Shown one piece after another: positions 17,199-25,204 of a stretch of 64,000 nt of DNA (position 1 is its first letter; each line of letters starts with the position of its first letter). A model generated the notes under the pieces. That model was not told the origin of the DNA and made no database searches. It saw nothing but the letters and a program-made list of their open reading frames with translations. The stretch is from Paludibacterium yongneupense DSM 18731 (GTDB taxonomy: Bacteria > Pseudomonadota > Gammaproteobacteria > Burkholderiales > Chromobacteriaceae), in contig NZ_KE383957.1 of NCBI RefSeq assembly GCF_000422925.1, forward strand, positions 1 through 64,000, read 5' to 3'. Made by a program: the position numbers and the translations under genes.

Positions 17199-18488
17199 TC
17201 ACAGGCTCAACAGGGCGACATAGCTGCCGGCCAGACCGATGAGCGTGGTCGCGAACGTCGGCAGGCAGCGCAGGGCGAGGTCGCGTCCGCCTATGGTCGC
17301 GATCAGGCCGAACTTGAACAGTGTGTTGGATCCCACAGCCAGTGCCAGCGTCGCCACCAGTCCGTTGATATCCATCCTGTGCTGATTGAACAGGTTCATC
17401 GCCGACAAGGTGATGGCGTCGACTTCGTTGACGCCGGAAATCACTGCCACCGCGTAGACCCCCTTGTTGCCGAATTCGGTGCCGAGCCAGGCCGAACAGA
17501 ATAGCACCGCAGCGAAGATCACCCCGAAGCCGAGCGCAAGCTTGAGCTCGGTCGGGTTGCCGAGGGCGAGTTCGGGGCGCTGTTCCTTGTTGTTGTTGCG
17601 TGCGACGACCATAGGCACGAGGCCGATAGCCAGCGCCGGCAGCATGGCGAGCGCGACTTTGGGTAGCGCCGCGGGGGCCACCACCAGCGCCAGCAGCGTC
17701 AGGCGAAGCAACAGGACCAGATTGGCGACCCGGATCACCTGGCTTGCGAACGGGATGGAGGCCGGGTTGGCGCTCGCCTCGCGCGAATAGACGAGGCTGG
17801 TCGCGGTCGAGGACACCAGGCCCCCCAACAGGCCGAGCAAGGGGCCGTTGACGCGCTCGCCGATGATTTTTTCGAGCAGGTAGCCGCTGAGGCCGATGCC
17901 GGCCACGAGAACCACCATCAGCCAGATCTGGTGCGGATTGAATGCCAGATAGGGGCCGAAACTGCGATTGGGGAGCACCGGCAGCACGATCAGCGACAGG
18001 GCGGCGAATTGCAGCAGCGAGTAGAGGTCGCGCCGCTCGAGTCGATTGGACAGCCCGGACAGCTCGGGCTTGAGGTAGAGCAGGCTGGTGGTCAGGATGG
18101 CCCCGGCGACGGCGAGCTCGGAGTAGCCGTAGGCCGTCAGGACGCCGAGCGCGTACGCGACCAGGGCCGCGACCAGCGTCGTGGTGCGCGGGTCGCTCTG
18201 GCTGTCGCCGCTTTCGCTGTTGCCATTGGGCAGGAAGCCGAGTGCGACCACGGCCAGCAGGCCGCCGAGCGGCATGTATGGCGCGCCGGCGGATCGGGCG
18301 ATCAGGGTGCACAAGGTGCCGAGCAGGGCAATCAGGGGGATGGTGCGTATGCCCGCCAGCACATGCCGCTTGCGCTCGCGCTCGACCCCGATCAGCAGGC
18401 CGATGCCCAGGCTGGTCAGCAAAAGGGGGAGGGACTCGAACGGCGTGCCGTGGACTGCGAGCCAGCTCGACAGGTTGAATCCTCCCAT
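17199..18488 (-). CDS. MgtC/SapB-DUF4010 family membrane protein
   Basis: A polytopic inner-membrane protein of 429 residues. The N-terminal ~140 residues resemble MgtC/SapB (LLTSLGIGLLIGVERERKR, then AGIRTIPLIALLGTL), and the C-terminal half matches DUF4010 (ISGVNEVDAITLSAMNL, and a final FATTLIGLAG helix). It has about a dozen hydrophobic stretches. MgtC relatives affect magnesium homeostasis and ATP synthase; the role of the DUF4010 fusion is not known. The gene lies 11 nt behind dxs on the same strand and is probably the last gene of the xseB-ispA-dxs operon. Confidence 0.85.
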   Translation of the reverse strand: MGGFNLSSWLAVHGTPFESLPLLLTSLGIGLLIGVERERKRHVLAGIRTIPLIALLGTLCTLIARSAGAPYMPLGGLLAVVALGFLPNGNSESGDSQSDPRTTTLVAALVAYALGVLTAYGYSELAVAGAILTTSLLYLKPELSGLSNRLERRDLYSLLQFAALSLIVLPVLPNRSFGPYLAFNPHQIWLMVVLVAGIGLSGYLLEKIIGERVNGPLLGLLGGLVSSTATSLVYSREASANPASIPFASQVIRVANLVLLLRLTLLALVVAPAALPKVALAMLPALAIGLVPMVVARNNNKEQRPELALGNPTELKLALGFGVIFAAVLFCSAWLGTEFGNKGVYAVAVISGVNEVDAITLSAMNLFNQHRMDINGLVATLALAVGSNTLFKFGLIATIGGRDLALRCLPTFATTLIGLAGSYVALLSL

Positions 18489-18499
18489 GGCGTCTCTCC

Positions 18500-20359
18500 T
18501 CAGGCCCGCTGTGCGAGCCGGCGTTCTATCTGACGCTGGATTCCGTTACCGTCCAGCCCGCAATCGCGCAGCAGGGCGGCGACATCGCCGTGCTCGACAT
18601 AGCTGTCGGGCAAGCCGAGCTGCAGCACGGGTGTCGTGCATCCCTCTTCCTGCATGGCTTCCATACAGGCCGAGCCCGCTCCGCCCATGACCACGTTTTC
18701 TTCCAGCGTGACGATCAGCTCGTGACTGGCTGCGAGCTGTAGCACCAGTGCCCGGTCCAGCGGCTTGACGAAGCGCATGTTGACCACGGTGGCGTCCAGC
18801 GCCTCTCCCGCTTGCAGAGCCGCCTGCAACAGGCTGCCGAAGGCCAGTATCGCCACCTGCCGGCCGTGGCGGCGGATCTGGCCGCGCCCGATCGGCAATG
18901 CCTGCATCTCGTTCTCTATGGCGACGCCCGGACCGGTGCCGCGCGGATAGCGTACTGCGCTGGGGCCTTCGATTCCGACCGCGGTGAACAGCATCTGCCT
19001 GCATTCGTTTTCGTCTGACGGTGCCATGATCGTCATGTTGGGAACACAGCGCAGGAAGGAAATGTCGAACGCGCCGGCGTGGGTGGGGCCGTCCGCCCCG
19101 ACCAGGCCGGCACGGTCGATGGCGAAGACCACCGGCAGGTTTTGCAGGGCGACGTCGTGGATCAACTGATCGTAGGCGCGCTGCAGAAAAGTGGAATAGA
19201 TCGCAACCACCGGCCTGAGGCCTTCGCAAGCCAGGCCGGCGGCGAAGGTCACTGCGTGCTGCTCGGCGATGCCGACATCGAAATAGCGCTCGGGGTACTC
19301 GCTGGCGAAGCGGACCATGCCCGAACCTTCGCGCATCGCCGGCGTGATGCCGACGATGCGGCGGTCGAGGCGGGCCATGTCGCACAGCCAGTCGCCGAAA
19401 ATCTGGTAGTAGCTGGGGCGTGCTCCCGGCTTGCTGCCGGCCAGTCCGTTGGCCGGGTCGAAACGCGTCACGCCGTGGTAGGCCACCGGGTCGTTTTCGG
19501 CCAGCTTGTAGCCATGCCCCTTCTTGGTGACGATGTGCAGGAATTGCGGCCCCGACAGGCTCTTGATATTGCCGAGCGTATCGATCAGCGCATCGAGATC
19601 GTGGCCATCGATCGGGCCGATATAGTTGAATCCGAACTCTTCGAACATCGTTCCCGGCATGAACATGCCCTTGACGTGTTCCTCGACCTTGCTGGCGATT
19701 TCACGCATCGGCGGCACCTTGCCCAGCATGCTGCTGGTTCGGCTTTTCACCGCCGCATAGAAGCGCCCTGACATCAGCTTGGCAAAATAGTGGTTGAGTG
19801 CCCCGACATTCGGCGAAATCGACATGTCGTTATCGTTGAGCACGACCAGTAGATCGGCATCGCTGTCGCCTGCGTTGTTCAAGGCCTCGAATGCCATGCC
19901 CGCCGTCATGGCGCCGTCGCCAATGATGGCAATGCTCTTGCGGGCGATGCCCTGAACGCGGGCGGCGACGGCCATGCCGAAGGCCGCGCCTATCGACGTC
20001 GACGAGTGACCGACGCCAAAGGCGTCATACTCCGACTCCTCGCGTTTGGGGAATCCGGCCAGCCCGCCCTGCTGGCGCATGCTCGCCATCTGCTCGCGCC
20101 GGCCGGTGAGGATCTTGTGCGGATAGGTCTGATGCCCGACATCCCAGACCAGCCGGTCGTGCGGGGTGTCGAAAACATAATGGAGCGCGATCGTCAGTTC
20201 GATGCTGCCCAGGTTGGACGCGAAGTGCCCTCCCGTGGTGCTGACGGACTCGACCAGGAACTCCCGCAATTCCTGCGCGAGTTGCGGCAATTCCTGACGC
20301 GGCAGGCGTCGCAGATCAGCCGGTGTATGGATGGTTTCGAGCAGCGGATACATTGTCAT
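18500..20359 (-). CDS. dxs: 1-deoxy-D-xylulose-5-phosphate synthase (Dxs)
   Basis: A thiamine-diphosphate enzyme that condenses pyruvate and glyceraldehyde-3-phosphate, the first step of the MEP isoprenoid pathway. It is full length (619 residues). The ThDP-binding motif is visible as GDGAMTAG followed by [12 protein letters not shown], with the catalytic region [20 protein letters not shown] near the N-terminus and the transketolase-type [10 protein letters not shown] motif in the second domain. An alternative start two codons in (ATG at 20353) is equally possible. It follows ispA by 8 nt, in the classical xseB-ispA-dxs operon. Confidence 0.97.
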   Translation of the reverse strand: MTMYPLLETIHTPADLRRLPRQELPQLAQELREFLVESVSTTGGHFASNLGSIELTIALHYVFDTPHDRLVWDVGHQTYPHKILTGRREQMASMRQQGGLAGFPKREESEYDAFGVGHSSTSIGAAFGMAVAARVQGIARKSIAIIGDGAMTAGMAFEALNNAGDSDADLLVVLNDNDMSISPNVGALNHYFAKLMSGRFYAAVKSRTSSMLGKVPPMREIASKVEEHVKGMFMPGTMFEEFGFNYIGPIDGHDLDALIDTLGNIKSLSGPQFLHIVTKKGHGYKLAENDPVAYHGVTRFDPANGLAGSKPGARPSYYQIFGDWLCDMARLDRRIVGITPAMREGSGMVRFASEYPERYFDVGIAEQHAVTFAAGLACEGLRPVVAIYSTFLQRAYDQLIHDVALQNLPVVFAIDRAGLVGADGPTHAGAFDISFLRCVPNMTIMAPSDENECRQMLFTAVGIEGPSAVRYPRGTGPGVAIENEMQALPIGRGQIRRHGRQVAILAFGSLLQAALQAGEALDATVVNMRFVKPLDRALVLQLAASHELIVTLEENVVMGGAGSACMEAMQEEGCTTPVLQLGLPDSYVEHGDVAALLRDCGLDGNGIQRQIERRLAQRA

Positions 20360-20367
20360 GTCGGGTT

Positions 20368-21264
20368 CTAGAAGGAGCGGGCGACGATGAAGTCGGCCAG
20401 ATCCTTGAGTCGTTGGGCGCTGGCGCCAAAATCGTCCAGTGCGGCGAAGGCCTGCTCGCGCAGTTCGGCGGCGAAGTCGCGGGCGGCGGCCAGCCCGAGC
20501 AGGCTGACGTAGGTCGCCTTATCGTGCGCGGCGTCCTTGCCCGCCGTCTTGCCCAGTGTCGCTGTGTCGGCTTCGCAGTCGAGAATGTCGTCGACCACTT
20601 GAAAAGCCAGGCCGATGCGCTTGGCGAAGCGGTCGAGCCGTTCGTTCTCGTCGGTGCTCATGCCGCGGCCCGCCAGCGCTCCGATGCGGATAGCGGCGCG
20701 GATCAGGGCTCCCGTTTTCAGCGAGTGCATGTACTCGAGCTCGGGCAGCGTCAGGAGCTGGCCGGTGCTCGCCAGGTCGATGGCCTGGCCTCCTGCCATG
20801 CCTGCGTAGCCGGAAGCGTGCGCGAGCGTGGAAACGATGGCCAACTGGCTGGCCGGGGCGAGCCCGGGGAGGGGGCGTGAAGCAAGGTCGAAAGCCAATG
20901 TCTGCAGGGCGTCCCCGGCCAGCAGGGCGGTGGCTTCGTCAAAGGCGACATGGCAGGTCGCTTTGCCGCGGCGCAGGACATCATCGTCCATGCACGGCAA
21001 GTCGTCGTGGATCAGCGAGTAAACGTGGACCATTTCGAGCGCCGCTGCCAGCGGCGTCAGGATGGAGCGGTCGGCGCCCTGCATTTCGCCTGCGGCGAAC
21101 AGCAGCAGCGGACGCACGCGCTTGCCGCCTTCGAGCGCGGAATGACGCATCGCACCATGCAGGCGCTGCGGCGCCGACTCGGCGGAAGGAAGTACGCGAG
21201 CGAGTTCGACTTCCATCGCATGCTGGATATCGCTCATCCAGCCGATGAAGGCATCATTGGCCAT
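20368..21264 (-). CDS. ispA: Farnesyl diphosphate synthase (IspA)
   Basis: A short-chain prenyltransferase that makes farnesyl diphosphate from isopentenyl and dimethylallyl diphosphate for quinone, undecaprenyl and related synthesis. The 298 residues carry both aspartate-rich metal sites: DDLPCMDDD (first) and DDILD (second), plus GGKRVRPLL at the IPP-binding site. Its start overlaps the end of xseB by 11 nt. Gene order xseB-ispA-dxs is typical of proteobacteria. Confidence 0.96.
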   Translation of the reverse strand: MANDAFIGWMSDIQHAMEVELARVLPSAESAPQRLHGAMRHSALEGGKRVRPLLLFAAGEMQGADRSILTPLAAALEMVHVYSLIHDDLPCMDDDVLRRGKATCHVAFDEATALLAGDALQTLAFDLASRPLPGLAPASQLAIVSTLAHASGYAGMAGGQAIDLASTGQLLTLPELEYMHSLKTGALIRAAIRIGALAGRGMSTDENERLDRFAKRIGLAFQVVDDILDCEADTATLGKTAGKDAAHDKATYVSLLGLAAARDFAAELREQAFAALDDFGASAQRLKDLADFIVARSF

Positions 21265-21487
21265 TGGGCAGGTCCAGTGGTTTCAGTTCGTCGTTTTCGA
21301 GAATTTTCAGCTGCTGCTCGGCATCGGCGAGCTTGCCCTGGCAGAAACGGACCAGTTCGCTGCCCTGGCGGTAGGAGGTGAGCGCGGTTTCCAGTGGCAT
21401 GTCGCCGCTTTCCATTGCCTGGATGATATCTTCCAGCTGGCCCAGCGCGGACTCGAAACTGGCCGGGGTTTTTGCGGGTTTGGCCAT
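21254..21487 (-). CDS. xseB: Exodeoxyribonuclease VII small subunit (XseB)
   Basis: The 77-residue small subunit of exonuclease VII, which degrades single-stranded DNA together with XseA. The diagnostic core SFESALGQLEDIIQAMESGD followed by LPLE..LTSYRQGSELVRFCQGKL is clear. It forms a helical hairpin that coats XseA. First gene of the xseB-ispA-dxs operon; xseA is not in the window. Confidence 0.94.
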   Translation of the reverse strand: MAKPAKTPASFESALGQLEDIIQAMESGDMPLETALTSYRQGSELVRFCQGKLADAEQQLKILENDELKPLDLPNGQ

Positions 21488-21521
21488 GGCGGGCGTTCCT
21501 ATTCTTGTTTTCGGTCAAAGC

Positions 21522-21537
21522 GCCCCGCGGACGGGGC
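21522..21537 (-). terminator. Short hairpin between the TerC-family gene and xseB
   Basis: GCCCCG (21522-21527) and CGGGGC (21532-21537) form a 6-bp GC stem with a 4-nt loop in the 107-bp gap between two minus-strand genes. The following bases on the minus strand (GCTTTGACC) give only a poor T tract. A weak candidate. Confidence 0.25.
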
Positions 21538-21594
21538 CGGATCAGTCCGCCATTTTAAGCGCTTCCCGGCCCCCCTGTCAGCGCAAGCCTCCAA

Positions 21595-22557
21595 TTACTT
21601 GCGCGGAAAGAGCAGGGATGCGGCGACCGCGCCACCTACCAGCAGGAAAATCACACCCAGCGACCATAGCGTCGGGACGTGCCATATATCGGCCAGCAGC
21701 ATTTCCGATCCGATAAAAACCAGCACCAGCGCCAGTCCGGTGTCGAGGTGGTGGATGCGGTTGGCGATGCCAGCAAGGAGAAAGTACATCGCCCGCAGAC
21801 CGAGGATCGCGAAAATGTTCGACGTCAGCACGATGAAAGGGTCGAGTGTGACCGCGAACACGGCCGGAATGCTGTCGACGGCGAAAATGACGTCGGACAA
21901 CTCGATCATGATCAGTACCAATAGCAGCGGCGTCGCGCAACGCGCGCCGTTGCGCAGGGTAAGAAAACGCTCGCCGTCCAGGGAGTCGCTGAGCGGAATG
22001 TGGCGGCGGACAAAGCGCAGCACGGGATTTTGCCCCGGATCGCTTTCGTGTTCGGCCCCGGGCAGCAGCATGCGCACACCCGTATAGACCAGGAAAACCC
22101 CGAACAGATACAGTATCCAGCTGAAGCGCGCGACCAGCGCGGCGCCAAGCATGATCATCAGCACCCGCAGCACGATGGCGCCAAATACGCCATACAGCAG
22201 CACGCGGCGCTGATACTGCGGAGGAATCGAAAAATGCTTGAATATCAGTAGAAAGACAAAGATATTATCGATCGCGAGCGATTTTTCCAGTACGTAACCG
22301 GTGAAGTATTCCGTCGTGCGCGCCGTGGCGACGGCGGTGCCGAAGTGTGCGGCCAGCGACCACCACAGGCCGGCTCCGAAAACGCTCGCCGCGACAATCC
22401 AGATCAGGGTCCAGCCCAGCGCTTCCCGCGCACTGACTTCATGCGCGCCCTGCCGCTTGAGCGACAGCATGTCGACGAAGATCATCGCCAGGACCACGAC
22501 GAAAAATACGGTGTAGAAAAGAGGCGTGCCGATGTGCGGCATGGCCGTTTGCGTCAT
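21595..22557 (-). CDS. TerC-family integral membrane protein (Alx-like)
   Basis: A 320-residue inner-membrane protein of the TerC/Alx family, associated with manganese or other metal export and tellurite resistance. The conserved acidic membrane motifs are present: TGYVLEKSLAIDNIFVFLLIF and ELSDVIFAVDSIPAVFAV, with the C-terminal SNIFAILGLRAMYFLLAG. There are about nine hydrophobic segments. In E. coli, alx is under a manganese/pH-responsive yybP-ykoY riboswitch; I looked for that element on the minus strand upstream of this gene and did not find a convincing match. Divergent from the SDR gene. Confidence 0.92.
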   Translation of the reverse strand: MTQTAMPHIGTPLFYTVFFVVVLAMIFVDMLSLKRQGAHEVSAREALGWTLIWIVAASVFGAGLWWSLAAHFGTAVATARTTEYFTGYVLEKSLAIDNIFVFLLIFKHFSIPPQYQRRVLLYGVFGAIVLRVLMIMLGAALVARFSWILYLFGVFLVYTGVRMLLPGAEHESDPGQNPVLRFVRRHIPLSDSLDGERFLTLRNGARCATPLLLVLIMIELSDVIFAVDSIPAVFAVTLDPFIVLTSNIFAILGLRAMYFLLAGIANRIHHLDTGLALVLVFIGSEMLLADIWHVPTLWSLGVIFLLVGGAVAASLLFPRK

Positions 22558-22621
22558 TATGACTCCTGATTGAAACGTGATGTCCGGCGTGCGGCCGGAG
22601 CCGAAGGCGAAAGGCCGCTGC

Positions 22622-22650
22622 GACGCCTCCTTATCCGGCGGCGTCTTTTT
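22622..22650 (+). terminator. Terminator-like hairpin in the terC-SDR divergent spacer
   Basis: GACGCC (22622-22627) pairs with GGCGTC (22640-22645), followed by TTTTT. It is oriented as a plus-strand terminator but has no plus-strand gene before it and lies 55 nt ahead of the SDR start codon. It could attenuate the SDR gene or end a small transcript. Confidence 0.4.
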
Positions 22651-22704
22651 CTGGTACTGTCTGCGCGAATCGGGTACGACCCGAAATCATGCCAGGGGTT
22701 CAAC

Positions 22705-23535
22705 ATGATAGCAAAATCCATCCTGATCACCGGCTGTTCCAGCGGCATCGGCCTGTGCGTGGCGCAGGGGCTGGCCGCGCGCGGCTGGAATGTCTTCGCC
22801 AGTTGCCGCTCCGGGGACGATGTCGAACGCTTGCGGGCGCAGGGGCTGCAGTGCGTGCAACTCGATGTCACCGACGACGACTCCATTGATGCGGCGCTGG
22901 AGGCGGTGCTGGCTGCCAGCGGCGGGCGGCTCGACGCCGTGTTCAACAATGCCGGCTATGGTCAGCCCGGGGCGGCGGAAGACATCGGCCGCACGGCGCT
23001 CGAGCAGCAGTTCGATACCAATCTGTTCGGGCCGTGGCAGTTGACGCGGCGGGTGCTTCCGATCATGCGCAGGCAGGGGCAGGGGCGGATTCTGTTCAAT
23101 AGTTCCATCCTCGGGTTTGCGGCGATGAAATGGCGGGGCGCTTACAATGCGAGCAAGTACGCGATCGAAGGTCTATGCGACACTTTGCGCCTGGAAACCG
23201 CCGGTAGCGGCATTCAGGTGGTCTTGATCGAGCCCGGGCCGATCAGCAGCCGCTTCCGGCCCAACGCCCTGCAGCAGTTTCTACGGCATGTCGACATCGA
23301 ACACAGCGTGCATGCCGATGCGTATCGCGCCCAGCTGGAGCGTCTGCGGCGCGAGGGTGCGGCCGCACCGTTCACCTTGCCTCCGGAGGCGGTGCTGGCG
23401 GCGGCGATCAAGGCGCTCGACTCGCCGCGTGCCCGTGCGCGTTATCGGGTGACTTTCCCGACCCGGCTGTTCTGGTATCTGAAGCGGCTGCTGCCCACGC
23501 GCTGTTTCGATGCCGTGTTGCGCCGCGCGGCCTGA
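22705..23535 (+). CDS. Short-chain dehydrogenase/reductase
   Basis: A classical NAD(P)-dependent SDR of 276 residues. The nucleotide-binding TGCSSGIG (9-16), NNAG (81-84), and active-site Ser133/134, Tyr147 and Lys151 (YNASK) are all present. The ATG at 22705 is preferred because the Rossmann fold begins three residues later and GGGG precedes it; an upstream frame to 22570 would add 45 Arg-rich residues across a hairpin. The C-terminal segment RYRVTFPTRLFWYLKRLLPTR is like that of SDRs acting on retinol-like or acyl substrates. The substrate is unknown. Monocistronic. Confidence 0.88.
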   Translation: MIAKSILITGCSSGIGLCVAQGLAARGWNVFASCRSGDDVERLRAQGLQCVQLDVTDDDSIDAALEAVLAASGGRLDAVFNNAGYGQPGAAEDIGRTALEQQFDTNLFGPWQLTRRVLPIMRRQGQGRILFNSSILGFAAMKWRGAYNASKYAIEGLCDTLRLETAGSGIQVVLIEPGPISSRFRPNALQQFLRHVDIEHSVHADAYRAQLERLRREGAAAPFTLPPEAVLAAAIKALDSPRARARYRVTFPTRLFWYLKRLLPTRCFDAVLRRAA

Positions 23536-23554
23536 ACGGCGCCTTGCCCGGCAT

Positions 23555-24394
23555 TCAAGCCATCAGACCTGTGATCAGCGACTCCACATCGGAGCGGGAG
23601 TCTTCCAGTATCGCGGTCAGGGTCTCCTTGCCTATGACCATGTCCAGGCTGGGTGCGCCGTCTTCGCCCGGCTTCAGCGACCCGCTGAGGCTGAACGGCG
23701 AGGCGACGGGGGCCAACTCGTCCGCCAGCAGCAAGGTGTCGCCGAGCGAGCGCGGAGGAATGGTCAGATACCCCTCCCAGTAAGCCTCGACGGCCTCGAG
23801 CACGTTGGCGGGCGCATTCAGAACGCCCAGTACCGCGCGTCCGACCTCGGAGCGGCCGGTCTCCAGCCAGTCCGTTCTGTCCCCCGCCAGGAGCCCGGGG
23901 GCGCTTGCTGCGAGTGAGAGCAAGTAGAAGCCGCCGATGGCATGCACGATTCCGGCAAAGAGGGCGGCTTCGGGATCGACGTGCGTGACCCGGCGCGCAA
24001 TCAGGTGGGCGAGCGATGCGACATGCGCGGTGTGCTCCCAAAGCTGTTCCGCCATCGCCTTGCAGCCGGGAGTGCCGCTGCCGCTTGCCAACTGCCGGGT
24101 GATATGAGCTACGGCGAGCGTGCGCACCGTACGGAAGCCGAGCCGGGTGATGGCAGTATGGACATCGCTGGTGTTGCGCCCGGAATGGTTGAAGGCGATG
24201 GCGTTGGACATCGCGACGATGCGCGCGCACAACAGCGGCTCGGCCCGGATCAGCCTGGCGGCTGTCTCTATCTGGCAATTGGGATTGTCGAGTTCGCTCC
24301 GGAGCTTCATGGCGTGACCCGCGCTGGTCGGGAACGTCATTGCACCAGCGTTGACTTCGGCCGCGATGCGGCTGAAAGCGTACCGTTTATCCAT
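23555..24394 (-). CDS. HDOD-domain protein
   Basis: A 279-residue protein built on one HDOD domain, a catalytically altered relative of the HD phosphohydrolases used in bacterial signalling. SAGHAMKLRSELDNPNCQIE..LIRAEPLLCARIVAMSNA is the typical opening, with the later HTAHVASLAHLIARR and EAALFAGIVHAIG helices. The start is placed at 24394 (MDKRYAF), which overlaps the end of cheD by 8 nt and suggests translational coupling; the longer frame to 24472 adds 26 basic residues inside cheD. Linkage to cheD points to motility or chemotaxis signalling, which is inference. Confidence 0.85.
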   Translation of the reverse strand: MDKRYAFSRIAAEVNAGAMTFPTSAGHAMKLRSELDNPNCQIETAARLIRAEPLLCARIVAMSNAIAFNHSGRNTSDVHTAITRLGFRTVRTLAVAHITRQLASGSGTPGCKAMAEQLWEHTAHVASLAHLIARRVTHVDPEAALFAGIVHAIGGFYLLSLAASAPGLLAGDRTDWLETGRSEVGRAVLGVLNAPANVLEAVEAYWEGYLTIPPRSLGDTLLLADELAPVASPFSLSGSLKPGEDGAPSLDMVIGKETLTAILEDSRSDVESLITGLMA

Positions 24395-25013
24395 GGCTCG
24401 GCGTTCTCCCTTGCTGCTGCGAGCGCAAGGAGGCGGTATAGACCTGCTCTTCGCGCTGTAGAACTTCTGCATTGATCATGCTCGATACCTGGCGCTTGCA
24501 GTAGACCGCGCCGGAAGGCGGGACCAGCAGCACTTTGCGCGACCAGGGGCCCAGAAAGTCCGACGCGGTCAGCGGAATATTCTCCCGGAGCAGCCATTCG
24601 CGCGTGAAATCGGTGTTGAGTTTACCGATGGAACCCGTCTCTTTCAGCGCGATGTCGACGACGCAGCCTCCGCCGAAGGCCTTGGCCTGGAGGCGGGACT
24701 TGCTTGCCCCCTGCTCGAGCAGGGCTTCGAGCAGGGCCGCCATGCACGCCTCGCCTGCCAGCAGGATGTCGCGCGAGGCCGGGTGGGGTCTGCGCATGCG
24801 AGGCAGCATGAAGTGATTCATGCCTGCGATGGGGACGGCCGTGTCGTACAGGCAGACCGCCACGCACGACCCCAGCAAGGTCGAGATCGGCCTTTCTTTT
24901 TCCACCGCCCACTCTCCGGGCCGGATCTGGCGCGACATTCGTTCTATTTCGCGTGTCGTCAGCGCGGTCAGGTCCATCGCTCCTGCCTTTTCGTTTGCGT
25001 CGTCGGTAGGCAT
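24387..25013 (-). CDS. cheD: Chemoreceptor glutamine deamidase CheD
   Basis: Deamidates specific glutamines in methyl-accepting chemotaxis receptors to tune adaptation. 208 residues. The Cys-His-Thr catalytic set is visible: Cys50 in LLGSCVAVCLYD, His67 in AGMNHFMLP, and the conserved AKAFGGGCVVDI and GKLNTDF segments. It is followed by the overlapping HDOD gene, but no che genes are nearby, so this is a detached pair. It is divergent from valS with a 191-bp spacer. Confidence 0.92.
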   Translation of the reverse strand: MPTDDANEKAGAMDLTALTTREIERMSRQIRPGEWAVEKERPISTLLGSCVAVCLYDTAVPIAGMNHFMLPRMRRPHPASRDILLAGEACMAALLEALLEQGASKSRLQAKAFGGGCVVDIALKETGSIGKLNTDFTREWLLRENIPLTASDFLGPWSRKVLLVPPSGAVYCKRQVSSMINAEVLQREEQVYTASLRSQQQGRTPSHG

Positions 25014-25159
25014 CCGCCGCGTTGGGAATCGTCGATGCCTGGCTCCACTCTCTTCAGTCTAGCGGGTAAATCGGCACGGCAAGAGAAGAGTGCTCGGCGG
25101 CCGACCGGTACGGGGCTCCACGCCGCGGCAGGCCGGCAGGTGGGTTTGCCGGCAGTCTC

Positions 25160-25168
25160 TGCTATAAT
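25160..25168 (+). promoter_or_regulatory. Extended -10 promoter of valS
   Basis: TGCTATAAT combines a perfect -10 (TATAAT, 25163-25168) with the TGn extension, 36 nt before the valS ATG. No good -35 is visible, as is usual for extended -10 promoters. Confidence 0.65.
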
Positions 25169-25204
25169 CGAGCCATTTTTCCATTCAGACACATAGCCAA
25201 GACC

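Noticed and set aside
22558-22704. Manganese (yybP-ykoY) riboswitch upstream of the TerC-family gene
   Set aside because: Read on the minus strand, the spacer lacks the conserved core loops of that class; a covariance search would be decisive.
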